DNA from: Oscillospiraceae bacterium
GTDB lineage: Bacteria > Bacillota_A > Clostridia > Oscillospirales > Oscillospiraceae
Reading direction: 5' to 3'
NCBI GenBank assembly: GCA_021771675.1
Contig: JAETOP010000029.1
Coordinates: 1-33,667 of the forward strand
Length of the DNA stretch: 33,667 nucleotides
In this document: one piece after another, positions 21,310 to 29,900 of the stretch
How positions within the stretch are numbered: the first letter of the stretch is position 1
Layout of the letters: the number at the start of each line of letters is the position of its first letter
The notes under the pieces: model-generated
The model's input: only the letters and a program-made list of their open reading frames with translations
Told to the model about the DNA's origin: nothing
The model's database searches: none
Program-made: the position numbers and the translations under genes

Positions 21310-21384
21310 TCAGCGGGATACAGCAAAAAGAGGGCTTCCCGAGGCGCTGAATTGGCAAGAATCATGGAACAGATTTTTCAGCAT
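21310..21384 (-). CDS. Leader peptide of 24 residues upstream of the MBL operon
   Basis: A short frame starts with AAAAGGAGGG 6 nt before its ATG, one of the best ribosome sites in the window. It lies just behind a consensus promoter. It encodes MLKNLFHDSCQF and then SASGSPLFAVSR, with five serines and three phenylalanines. Its stop codon falls in the loop of a 7-bp hairpin (TATCCCG/CGGGATA, 21303-21320), and the terminator follows. This layout is that of translation-dependent attenuation. The peptide probably has no function beyond stalling or pacing the ribosome, which is inference. I do not recognise its family. Confidence 0.7.
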   Translation of the reverse strand: MLKNLFHDSCQFSASGSPLFAVSR

Positions 21385-21414
21385 GATAAACCCTCCTTTT
21401 GTAAAGATGGTGGT

Positions 21415-21443
21415 ATTATAATCCCGCCGCTGCGAATTGTCAA
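21415..21443 (-). promoter_or_regulatory. Perfect consensus sigma-A promoter of the leader/MBL operon
   Basis: On the minus strand TTGACA (21438-21443) and TATAAT (21415-21420) are separated by exactly 17 bp: consensus in both boxes and spacing. It lies directly after the tuf terminator. Confidence 0.93.
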
Positions 21444-21451
21444 CGTGTTTT

Positions 21452-21484
21452 GATAAAAATCCCCCGCTCCGTTCGGAGCGGGGG
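21452..21484 (-). terminator. Terminator of tuf / the str operon
   Basis: A 10-bp stem CCCCCGCTCC/GGAGCGGGGG with a 4-nt loop, 16 nt after the tuf stop, followed on the minus strand by ATTTTTATC. Confidence 0.92.
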
Positions 21485-21500
21485 ACAAAGGAGCTATTGA

Positions 21501-22700
21501 TTACTCGTAGATCTCGGTAACAACGCCGGAACCAACGGTACGGCCGCCTTCACGGATAGCGAAACGCAGGCCCTTCTCGATAGCGATGGGGGTGATCAGC
21601 TCGACCTTCATGGTCACGTTATCGCCGGGCATGCACATCTCAGTGCCCTCGGGCAGGGTGATGATGCCGGTAACGTCGGTAGTACGGAAGTAGAACTGAG
21701 GACGATAGTTGTTGAAGAAGGGGGTATGACGGCCGCCCTCTTCCTTGGACAGGACGTAAACCTGGCCAGCGAACTTGGTCAGAGGATGGATGGAGTTGGG
21801 CTTGGACAGAACCTGGCCTCTCTCGATGTTCTTCTTGTCGATACCACGCAGCAGAGCGCCGATGTTGTCGCCAGCCTCAGCGTAGTCCAGCAGCTTGTGG
21901 AACATCTCGATGTCAGTCACGACGGTGGACAGCTTGTCCTCACGCAGGCCAACGATCTCGACAGGCTCGTTCTTCTTGATGACGCCACGCTCCACACGAC
22001 CGGTAGCAACGGTGCCACGGCCGGAGATGGTGAAGACGTCCTCAACGGGCATCAGGAAGGGCTGGTCAGCCTTACGGTCGGGAGTGGGGATATAGGTGTC
22101 AACAGCATCCATCAGTTCCTTGATGCAGGCATACTCGGGAGCGTTGACATCCTTGGACTCGGAGATCAGAGCGTTCAGAGCGGAGCCCTTGATAACGGGG
22201 GCTTCCTCGTCGAACTCGTAGGAAGCCAGGGTCTCACGGACTTCCATCTCAACCAGCTCCAGCAGCTCCTCGTCGTCAACCTGATCGCACTTGTTCAGGA
22301 ACACAACGATGGCGGGCACGCCAACCTGACGGGCCAGCAGCAGGTGCTCCTTGGTCTGAGCCATGGGGCCGTCGGTAGCGGCGATAACCAGGATGGCGCC
22401 GTCCATCTGAGCAGCACCGGTAATCATGTTCTTGATATAGTCGGCGTGGCCCGGGCAGTCAACGTGAGCATAGTGACGGTTGTCGGTCTGATACTCAACG
22501 TGAGCGGTGTTGATCGTGATACCACGAGCCTTCTCCTCGGGAGCCTTATCGATGGAAGCATAGTCCTCGAAATCAGCGAAGCCCTTCAGAGACAGGTACT
22601 TGGTGATAGCAGCGGTCAGAGTGGTCTTGCCGTGGTCAACATGGCCGATGGTGCCGATGTTAACATGGGGCTTATTTCTTTCAAACTTCTGCTTTGCCAT
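21501..22700 (-). CDS. tuf: Elongation factor Tu
   Basis: The 399-residue GTPase carries aminoacyl-tRNA to the ribosomal A site. G1 is 'GHVDHGKT' (19-26), G3 'DCPGH' (81-85), G4 'NKCD' (136-139), followed by the two beta-barrel domains to the C-terminal 'VVTEIYE'. The length is normal. Codon choice is more restricted than in neighbouring genes, as expected for the most abundant protein. GGAGG lies 9 nt upstream of the ATG. It is last in the str operon, 151 bp after fusA, with a probable promoter of its own in that gap. Confidence 0.99.
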   Translation of the reverse strand: MAKQKFERNKPHVNIGTIGHVDHGKTTLTAAITKYLSLKGFADFEDYASIDKAPEEKARGITINTAHVEYQTDNRHYAHVDCPGHADYIKNMITGAAQMDGAILVIAATDGPMAQTKEHLLLARQVGVPAIVVFLNKCDQVDDEELLELVEMEVRETLASYEFDEEAPVIKGSALNALISESKDVNAPEYACIKELMDAVDTYIPTPDRKADQPFLMPVEDVFTISGRGTVATGRVERGVIKKNEPVEIVGLREDKLSTVVTDIEMFHKLLDYAEAGDNIGALLRGIDKKNIERGQVLSKPNSIHPLTKFAGQVYVLSKEEGGRHTPFFNNYRPQFYFRTTDVTGIITLPEGTEMCMPGDNVTMKVELITPIAIEKGLRFAIREGGRTVGSGVVTEIYE

Positions 22701-22776
22701 TTGAAATATTCCTCCTGTTAGTAGAAAAATAATTTGAATACAGTTTTACGGTGCGTGTTCCCCGCACATCAGGTAC

Positions 22777-22805
22777 AGAATACCACAACTGCGGAAGAAA
22801 CACAA
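22777..22805 (-). promoter_or_regulatory. Probable internal promoter for tuf
   Basis: TTGTGT and TATTCT are separated by 17 bp within the fusA-tuf gap. Both boxes are off consensus. A GTGCG/CGCAC hairpin follows in the leader. Confidence 0.45.
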
Positions 22806-22851
22806 GAGAAATTTTGTAAATTTCTAAAATTCAAGGGCTTTTCAGGGAAAA

Positions 22852-24930
22852 TTAACCCTTCATGCGGCTCTTGATGATCTCCTCGCTCTTGGACTTGGGC
22901 AGCTCCGTGTAGTGGCTGGGCTCCATGGAGTATTGACCACGGCCCTGGGTCTTGGAACGCAGGTCGGTAGCGTAGCCGAACATCTCAGCCAGAGGCACGT
23001 TGGCGTCCACCTGAACAGAACCGGTACGGGTGATCTGGCCCAGGATGTTGCCCCGGCGGGCGGTCACGTCGCCGATCACAACGCCCATATAATCATCAGG
23101 CACCACAATGGCGACCTTCATGATGGGCTCCAGGATGGCAGGGTTTGCCTTCCGGCAGGCTTCCTTGAATGCCATGGAACCGGCAATCTTAAAGGCCATT
23201 TCAGAGGAGTCAACCTCATGGTAGGAGCCGTCGAACAGAGTGACCTTCACATCCACCACAGGGAATCCGGCCAGCACACCGGCGGTCATAGCGCCCTGAA
23301 TACCGGCATCGACAGCGGGGATATATTCCTTGGGAATAGCGCCGCCGACGACAGCATTGATGAACTCGTAACCCTTGCCGGGCTCGTTGGGCTCCACACG
23401 GATCTTAACATGACCGTACTGGCCCTTACCGCCGGACTGACGGGCATACTTGGTATCCTGCTCAACGCTCTTACGGATGGTCTCCTTGTAGGCAACCTGG
23501 GGTGCGCCCACGTTGGCCTCTACCTTAAATTCCCGGAGCAGACGGTCAACGATAATCTCCAGATGGAGCTCGCCCATACCGGCAATGATGGTCTGGCCGG
23601 TCTCTTCGTCAGTGTAGGTCCGGAAGGTGGGGTCTTCCTCGGCCAGCTTAGCCAGAGCAATGCCCATTTTCTCCTGACCGGCCTTGGTCTTGGGCTCGAT
23701 GGCCACCCGGATAACGGGCTCAGGGAAGACCATGGACTCCAGGATGATGGGATGGTCGGGATCGCAGAGGGTATCGCCGGTAGTGGTGTTCTTCACGCCC
23801 ACGGCGGCGGCGATGTCACCGGCATACACCACATCGATGTCCTCCCGGTGGTTGGCGTGCATCTGCAGAATACGGCCCAGGCGCTCGTTGGTGCCCTTGG
23901 TGCAGTTCAGGACAGTGGTGCCCTTCTCCAGCGTACCGGAGTACACCCGGAAGTAGCACAGCTTGCCCACATAGGGGTCGGTGGCGATCTTAAAGGCCAG
24001 AGCGGAGAAGGGGGCCTCGTCAGAAGCGGGACGGAAGTCCTCTTCCTCGGTTTCAGGGTTCACACCCTTGATGCCCTTCTTATCCAAGGGGCTGGGCATA
24101 TAGTCCACAACGGCATCCAGGACTTCCTGCACACCCTTGTTCTTGTAGGACGTGCCGCAGACCACAGGAACCATCTCGTTGGCAATAGTGGCCCGGCGGA
24201 TAACCGCCTTGATCTGGTCAACAGAGATTTCCTCTCCCTCCAGATAAGCCATAGCCAAATCATCGTCCAGAGCTGTGACGGCATCCATCAGCTTCTCACG
24301 GTACTCCTCGCAGATGTCAACCATGTCGGCAGGGATGTCTTCCACACGAACGTCTTTACCCAGCTCATCATAGAAGACGTTTGCCTTCATGGTCAGCAGG
24401 TCAACGTTACCCCGGAAGAAAGCCTCGGAACCGATGGGCAGCTGGATGGGCACGGCGTTGCACTTCAGCCGCTCGTCGATCATCTCGAGAACACGGTAGA
24501 AGTCGGCGCCCATGATGTCCATCTTGTTGACGTAGATCATGCGGGGAACCTTGTATTCGTCGGCCTGACGCCAAACGGTCTCAGTCTGGGGCTCGACACC
24601 GCCCTTGGCGCACAGAACGGTGACAGCACCGTCCAGAACACGCAGGGAGCGCTCCACCTCAACGGTAAAGTCAACGTGGCCCGGAGTGTCGATGATGTTC
24701 AGCCGGCAGCCCTTCCAGAAGCAGGTGGTGGCGGCGCTGGTGATGGTAATACCACGCTCCTGCTCCTGAGCCATCCAGTCCATGGTGGCGGAGCCATCGT
24801 GGGTCTCACCGATCTTGTAGTTGCGGCCGGTGTAGAACAGGATACGCTCGGTGGTAGTGGTCTTACCGGCATCGATGTGAGCCATGATGCCAAAGTTTCT
24901 GGTGTTTTCCAGAGAATACTGTCTAGGCAT
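22852..24930 (-). CDS. fusA: Elongation factor G
   Basis: The 692-residue translational GTPase drives tRNA-mRNA translocation and, with RRF, ribosome recycling. Domain I starts with '[20 protein letters not shown]'. G3 is '[10 protein letters not shown]' and G4 is 'VNKMD'. Domains II to V follow, ending in '[12 protein letters not shown]'. The length is normal for bacterial EF-G and all GTPase motifs are intact. AAGGAG lies 10 nt before the ATG and 18 nt separate it from rpsG. It is in the str operon between rpsG and tuf. Confidence 0.99.
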   Translation of the reverse strand: MPRQYSLENTRNFGIMAHIDAGKTTTTERILFYTGRNYKIGETHDGSATMDWMAQEQERGITITSAATTCFWKGCRLNIIDTPGHVDFTVEVERSLRVLDGAVTVLCAKGGVEPQTETVWRQADEYKVPRMIYVNKMDIMGADFYRVLEMIDERLKCNAVPIQLPIGSEAFFRGNVDLLTMKANVFYDELGKDVRVEDIPADMVDICEEYREKLMDAVTALDDDLAMAYLEGEEISVDQIKAVIRRATIANEMVPVVCGTSYKNKGVQEVLDAVVDYMPSPLDKKGIKGVNPETEEEDFRPASDEAPFSALAFKIATDPYVGKLCYFRVYSGTLEKGTTVLNCTKGTNERLGRILQMHANHREDIDVVYAGDIAAAVGVKNTTTGDTLCDPDHPIILESMVFPEPVIRVAIEPKTKAGQEKMGIALAKLAEEDPTFRTYTDEETGQTIIAGMGELHLEIIVDRLLREFKVEANVGAPQVAYKETIRKSVEQDTKYARQSGGKGQYGHVKIRVEPNEPGKGYEFINAVVGGAIPKEYIPAVDAGIQGAMTAGVLAGFPVVDVKVTLFDGSYHEVDSSEMAFKIAGSMAFKEACRKANPAILEPIMKVAIVVPDDYMGVVIGDVTARRGNILGQITRTGSVQVDANVPLAEMFGYATDLRSKTQGRGQYSMEPSHYTELPKSKSEEIIKSRMKG

Positions 24931-24948
24931 GTTTGAATTTCTCCTTGA

Positions 24949-25419
24949 TTACCAGCGGAAATGGGCGAAGGCCTTGTTGGCTTCGGCCATCTTGTGGACA
25001 TCCTCACGCTTCTTCACGGAGGAGCCGGTGTTGTTGGCTGCATCCATAATCTCAGCAGCCAGCCGCTCTTTCATGGTGTTCTCGCTGCGACCACGGCTGT
25101 ACAGGGTGATCCAACGCAGACCCAAGGTCTGACGGCGGTCGGGACGAACTTCGATGGGCACCTGATAGGTTGCGCCGCCCACACGGCGGGCCTTCAGCTC
25201 CACAGCGGGCATGATATTTTCCATGGCCTGCTGGAAAACTTCCAGGCCGTTCTTGCCGGTCTTGTTCTCGACAATTTCAAAAGCACCATAGACGACCTTC
25301 TGGGCAACACCCTTCTTGCCGTCCAGCATGATGCTGTTAACGAGCTTGGTAACCAGAACGGAATTGTACTGAGGATCGGGCAGAACCTCTCTCTTGGGAA
25401 CATTACCTCTTCTGGGCAC
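24949..25419 (-). CDS. rpsG: 30S ribosomal protein S7
   Basis: The 156-residue protein binds the 3' major domain of 16S rRNA and nucleates head assembly of the 30S subunit. It begins '[16 protein letters not shown]' when started from the GTG at 25419 and ends 'NKAFAHFRW'. An in-frame ATG at 25437 would add six residues, but it overlaps the ribosome site. AAGGAGG lies 8 nt before the GTG, and 156 residues is the standard S7 length, so the GTG start is preferred. Confidence 0.97.
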   Translation of the reverse strand: MPRRGNVPKREVLPDPQYNSVLVTKLVNSIMLDGKKGVAQKVVYGAFEIVENKTGKNGLEVFQQAMENIMPAVELKARRVGGATYQVPIEVRPDRRQTLGLRWITLYSRGRSENTMKERLAAEIMDAANNTGSSVKKREDVHKMAEANKAFAHFRW

Positions 25420-25460
25420 TTTGCTTCCCTCCTTCATAAAATAATGATTTCATCGGTACT

Positions 25461-25477
25461 CGAAAGTGAGTCTTTCG
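25461..25477 (-). other. Hairpin in the rpsG leader
   Basis: CGAAAG/CTTTCG with a 5-nt loop about 40 nt upstream of the rpsG start. It may affect translation or mRNA stability. I cannot match it to a known S7 regulatory site. Confidence 0.35.
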
Positions 25478-25494
25478 TTGTGCCTGCCAGAGGT

Positions 25495-25522
25495 TTAATA
25501 CTCTATATTAAAACGCTGGCAA
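25495..25522 (-). promoter_or_regulatory. Possible internal promoter before rpsG
   Basis: TTGCCA and TATTAA are separated by 16 bp in the 159-bp rpsL-rpsG gap, next to the 14-bp palindrome GGCAAGGCCTTGCC (25518-25531). Confidence 0.35.
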
Positions 25523-25578
25523 GGCCTTGCCTTGCGAAAGGGCGTGGAACAAATTCAAGTTTTGGAAAGCAGAAGAAA

Positions 25579-26004
25579 TTACTTCTTCTTGCCGGCCTTG
25601 GGCCGCTTTGCGCCGTACTTGGAGCGGGCCTGCATCCGGTTCTGAACGCCCTGGGTATCCAGAGTGCCGCGGATGATGTGGTAACGAACGCCAGGCAGGT
25701 CCTTGACACGACCGCCGCGGATCAGAACCACGGAGTGCTCCTGCAGGTTGTGGCCGACACCGGGGATGTAAGCGGAAACTTCCATGCCGTTGGTCAGGCG
25801 CACACGAGCGATCTTACGCAGTGCGGAGTTGGGCTTCTTGGGGGTGATGGTACGGACGGCAGTGCACACGCCGCGCTTCTGGGGGGAGGGCAGGGTGGTA
25901 GCCTTGTTCTCCAGGGTGTTCAGACCTCTCTGCAAAGCGGGAGCGGTGGACTTGTAGGTAGCCTGCTGACGGCCGTTTCTCACGAGCTGATTAAAAGTAG
26001 GCAT
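25579..26004 (-). CDS. rpsL: 30S ribosomal protein S12
   Basis: The 141-residue decoding-centre protein has the conserved loops '[11 protein letters not shown]' and '[14 protein letters not shown]'. The Lys residues whose changes give streptomycin resistance are wild type. The N-terminal extension before 'SPQKRGVC' is the usual Firmicutes form. AAAGGAG lies 7 nt before the ATG. It is second in the str operon, 74 nt after the L7Ae-like gene. Confidence 0.99.
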   Translation of the reverse strand: MPTFNQLVRNGRQQATYKSTAPALQRGLNTLENKATTLPSPQKRGVCTAVRTITPKKPNSALRKIARVRLTNGMEVSAYIPGVGHNLQEHSVVLIRGGRVKDLPGVRYHIIRGTLDTQGVQNRMQARSKYGAKRPKAGKKK

Positions 26005-26028
26005 CTATTTTCTCCTTTCTTTTGTTCT

Positions 26029-26067
26029 CGCCCCGGGGGGCGGGTGTTTATTCTACGGAATATTCCG
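26029..26067 (-). other. Two palindromes in the rpsL leader
   Basis: CGCCCCGGGGGGCG (26029-26042) and CGGAATATTCCG (26056-26067) lie between the L7Ae-like gene and rpsL. Neither is followed by a T-tract, so they are probably RNA-processing or regulatory hairpins and not terminators. Confidence 0.4.
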
Positions 26068-26078
26068 ATAGAACCAGA

Positions 26079-26354
26079 TTAGTCGGCAATGGCTGCCGCA
26101 GCGGCCCCCACCTCAATGTGGCAGGAGCGTCCCAAATCCGCCTTGGAGCGGACATAGGAATATGGGATTCCATACTGCTTACACAGTTCCTCCAAAGGCT
26201 CCGTCACAGCGGGGTCTGCGTCCTCCGCCAGGAAAACCTGCCGGGCAGTGCCGCTGAGGATGGCCTTTTTCAGCTGCTTGGCCCCTACCAGAATCCTTCC
26301 GGCTTGGGGCAAATCGACGCAATTGGGGATCGTACAATCGTTTTTCATAACCAT
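26079..26354 (-). CDS. Ribosomal L7Ae/YbxF-like kink-turn RNA-binding protein
   Basis: The 91-residue protein has the L7Ae fold: 'AGRILVGAKQLKKAILSG', 'VFLAEDADPAVTEPLEELC' and the closing 'HIEVGAAAAAI'. Bacterial members (YbxF, YlxQ) bind kink-turn RNA. Gene order L7Ae-rpsL-rpsG-fusA-tuf is the standard Firmicutes arrangement. Starts at 26354 or 26348 are both possible. Neither has a ribosome site, and the promoter -10 ends only 10 nt before the first ATG, so the message is nearly leaderless. A TTG further in is also without a ribosome site. Confidence 0.88.
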   Translation of the reverse strand: MVMKNDCTIPNCVDLPQAGRILVGAKQLKKAILSGTARQVFLAEDADPAVTEPLEELCKQYGIPYSYVRSKADLGRSCHIEVGAAAAAIAD

Positions 26355-26363
26355 ACAGGTTGT

Positions 26364-26391
26364 ATTATACGCACTTTTCCGAAAATGTCAA
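26364..26391 (-). promoter_or_regulatory. Promoter of the str operon
   Basis: On the minus strand, consensus TTGACA (26386-26391) and TATAAT (26364-26369) are separated by 16 bp. The expected start point is only about 2-10 nt ahead of the first gene's ATG codons. Confidence 0.85.
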
Positions 26392-26527
26392 CAAAAATCA
26401 TAGGAAAACTTTTGTTATTGTGCTTAAATCGTTCACTTTTCCAGCAAAGCATCCAGATTGTTGTCCAGAGGCAAACAGATGATTTTATTTGGAGCACAGT
26501 CTTTGACAACGTGGGGCGGCACTGCCG

Positions 26528-26887
26528 TTACTGTACGCTGGCTCCGAAGGGCATCAGGGCCAGCTTTGCCATTTTGAAGCACTGCAAGCCCAGAGGGATT
26601 CCGATAATGGTGACGCAGCAGATCAGCCCCATCACCAGGTAGTATACCGCCAGCTCCCAGCCGAAGAAGACAATCCACAGCACATTGGCAAGAAAGGACA
26701 CCCCGCCGCCCCCATAGACCACCTCTTTGCCAAAGGGGCAGAAGGTCAGGCCTGCCATTTTGAAGCTTTGAAGGCCCAGCGGAATGCCGACGATGGTAAT
26801 ACAGCAGATGATGCCCGCAAAAATCCAGCCCAGGCCGGAAATCAGGCCGATGAAGATGAACCAGAAAAGATTCGCAATAATGCTCAT
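26528..26887 (-). CDS. YccF-domain small membrane protein
   Basis: The protein has 119 residues with two tandem YccF repeats, each a hydrophobic helical unit ending in a Gly/Pro motif: 'ITIVGIPLGLQSFKMAGL' and 'VTIIGIPLGLQCFKMAKL'. Four membrane helices are likely. The molecular function of the family is not known. GGGAGG lies before the ATG, 50 nt after polC, from which it may be expressed. A short hairpin (26922-26936) without a T-tract lies between them. Confidence 0.9.
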   Translation of the reverse strand: MSIIANLFWFIFIGLISGLGWIFAGIICCITIVGIPLGLQSFKMAGLTFCPFGKEVVYGGGGVSFLANVLWIVFFGWELAVYYLVMGLICCVTIIGIPLGLQCFKMAKLALMPFGASVQ

Positions 26888-26937
26888 GTTTTATACCTCC
26901 CAATTTGCTTTTGAAGCACAGCCCGGCACTGCCGGGG

Positions 26938-29900
26938 TTAAAACAGGCTGATCTGGCTGGTGTCCGGCAGGTTTCCGAAGGCACCGGCGTCCTTGAGCAT
27001 CTGGATATGGGTTTTGGATACCTTAGGGCAGGCCAATGAAACCTCTTCAATGGACAGGAAGCTCTTTCCCTCCCGGCCGTTCATCAGGTCCCAGGCGGCG
27101 TTTTCTCCCAGGCCGGAAATGGAGACAAAGGGGGGCAGAAGCTTTCCATCCTCAATTAAGAACTTGGTTGCATGGCTTTTGTAGACGTCGATGGGCAAAA
27201 ACTCAAAGCCCCGGAGGTAGTATTCATACACCACCTCCATGGTGGTAAGCAGGTCCTCGTCCTTGTCCGTGGCGTTTTCGTTGCCCTCAATGGCGTCGAT
27301 GTTGGCCATCACCGCCTCCTTTCCCCTGGTCATCAGCACGGCGTCAAAGCCGCCCTTCTGGCTGCGGCGATAGAAATAGGCGGCGTAAAAGGCCAGGGGA
27401 TGGTAGACCTTGAACCAGGCGATCCGGAAGGCCATCATGACGTAGGCCACGGCATGGGCCTTGGGGAACAGGTATTTAATCTTCTTGCAGGAGCCGATGT
27501 ACCAATCCGGCACGCCGGCGTCGATCATCTCCTGCTCCGCCCCCTCCGGCAGTCCCCTGCCCTTTCGGACGGCCTCCATAATCTTAAAGGAGCGCTTCTC
27601 CGGCATTCCACAGGAGATCAGGTAGAGCATGATGTCGTCACGGCAGCCGATGGCCTGATCAACGGTGGCCGTCTTGGAGGTTATCAAATCCTTGGCGTTG
27701 CCCAGCCACACGTCAGTGCCATGGGAAAAGCCGGAGAGTCGAAGCAGGGTGTCGAACCGGGTGGGCATGGTATCCAGCAGCATCCCCCGGGTGAACCTGG
27801 TGTTGAACTCCGGAATGGCCACCGCCCCGGTGGGGCCCAAAATTTTGTCATTCTCATAGCCCAGCTCCTTGGAGGAGGTGAAGATGGACATGGTTCGCTT
27901 GTCGTCCAGAGGGATTTTCTTGGCGTCCACCCCGGTCATATCCTCCATCATACGGATCATGGTGGGGTCATCGTGGCCCAGCATATCCAGCTTCAGCAGA
28001 TTTTCCTCCATGGAGTGATATTCAAAATGGGTGGTGATCTGGTCGGCATTGGGGTCATCGGCGGGATGCTGCACCGGGCAGAAATCCCATATCTCGTTCT
28101 CCTGGGGAATGACCACCAGGCCGCCAGGGTGCTGGCCGGTGGTGCGGCGGACACCCACGCATCCGGCTGCCAGTCTCCCCTCCTCCGCCCGGGATGCTGT
28201 CTTCCCCCGCTCGGACAGGTACTTTTTCACATAGCCAAAGGCGGTCTTCTCCGCCACAGTGCCGATGGTGCCCGCCCGGAACACATGGGACTTTCCGAAC
28301 ATCTCAATACAGTAGGCGTGGGCCTTGGACTGGTACTCGCCGGAGAAGTTCAGGTCAATATCCGGCACCTTGTCGCCGCCGAAGCCCAGGAAGGTCTCGA
28401 AGGGGATGTTGAAGCCGTCCTTTTCAAACTTGGTGCCGCATTTGGGGCAGATTGCGTCCGGCAGGTCAGCCCCGCAGCCATAGCCCTTGGGCACGTCAAA
28501 GGTGGAGAATTTGCACTCCGGATTGGGGCAGCGGTAATGGGGCGGGAAGGAATTCACCTCGGTGATACCGGACATGTAGGCCACAATGGAGGAGCCCACA
28601 GAGCCCCGGGAGCCCACCAAGTAGCCATGCTCCAGACTGTTCTGCACTAATCTTTGGGCGGACATGTAGATCACGTCGTAGTGGCAGTTGATGATGTCGT
28701 GGAGCTCCGTTTCCACACGCCTCGTCATCAGCTCCGGCGGGTTGTCCCCGTAGAGCCGGCGGAACTTGCCGTAAACCAGGCTCTTCAAATCCTCCACGGA
28801 GTTTTCAATCTTGGGAGCAAACAGGTTGTGGGGCACCGGGCGCAGGCTCTCGCACATATCGGCAATTTTGTTGGGATTCGTAACCACAATCTCATAGGCC
28901 TTCTCCTCCCCCAGATAGCTGAACTCCCGGAGCATTTCATCGGTGGTGCGGAAGTACAGAGGATTGGGCTTGTCCGCATCCTCGAAGCCCTTGGTGGCCA
29001 GCAGGATGTGGCGGAAAATCTCATCCTCCGGGTTCAGGAAGTGAACGTCCCCAGTGGCCACCACTGGCTTGCCCAGCTCCTCTGCCAGGCGGACCACGGT
29101 GCGGTTGAAATTGCGCAGGTCTTCCTCATCCTTGGCAATCCCCTTTTCCAGCATAAAGCGGTTGTTGTCCAGGGGCTGGATTTCCAGATAGTCATAGAAG
29201 GAGGCAATCCGTTTCAGCTCGTCCTCGCTCTTGCCGTCCAGAATGGCCTGGAACAGCTCTCCCGCCTCACAGGCGGAGCCGATAATCAGTCCCTCCCGCA
29301 TGGCGAGAATCTCGGATTTGGGCATCCGGGGCACCCGTTTGAAATATTTCAGATTGGAGTCGGAAATCAAATGGTAGAGATTGCGCAGACCCACCTGATT
29401 TTTGGCAAAGAGGATGATGTGCCGGGCATGGCGGTCGGTGATGCGTCCCTTGGAACGCAGGGACACCATGGCGGGATTCACCTTCTGGAGGGTGTGGATG
29501 TCCAGCTCTTCCTCCATTTTCTTCATCAGCCGATCCATAATCAGGCCGCAGGTCATGGCATCGTCCCCGGCCCGGTGGTGGTTAAAGTCCGGCAGGCTCA
29601 GGGCAGCCGACACAATGTCCAGCTTATACTTGTTCAGCTGGGGCAGCATGTTCTGAGCCAGAATCAGGGTATCCACCGCCGTAAAGCTGTATTCATACCC
29701 CAGCTTGGCACAGGCGGCCCGGATGAAACCGGTATCAAAATCGGAGTTGTGGGCCACCAGCACCCGTCCACCGATGAATTCCAGAAACTTTGGAAGTACC
29801 TCCTGAAGCTTGGGAGCTCCCACCAGCATGTCCTGAGAGATGCCGGTAAGCTCCACAATTTTCTGCTCCAACGGCCGCTCCGGATCCACGAAGGTCTGGA

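Noticed and set aside
25437..25437. The ATG at 25437 as the rpsG start
   Set aside because: It overlaps the AAGGAGG site. The GTG at 25419 gives the standard 156-residue S7.
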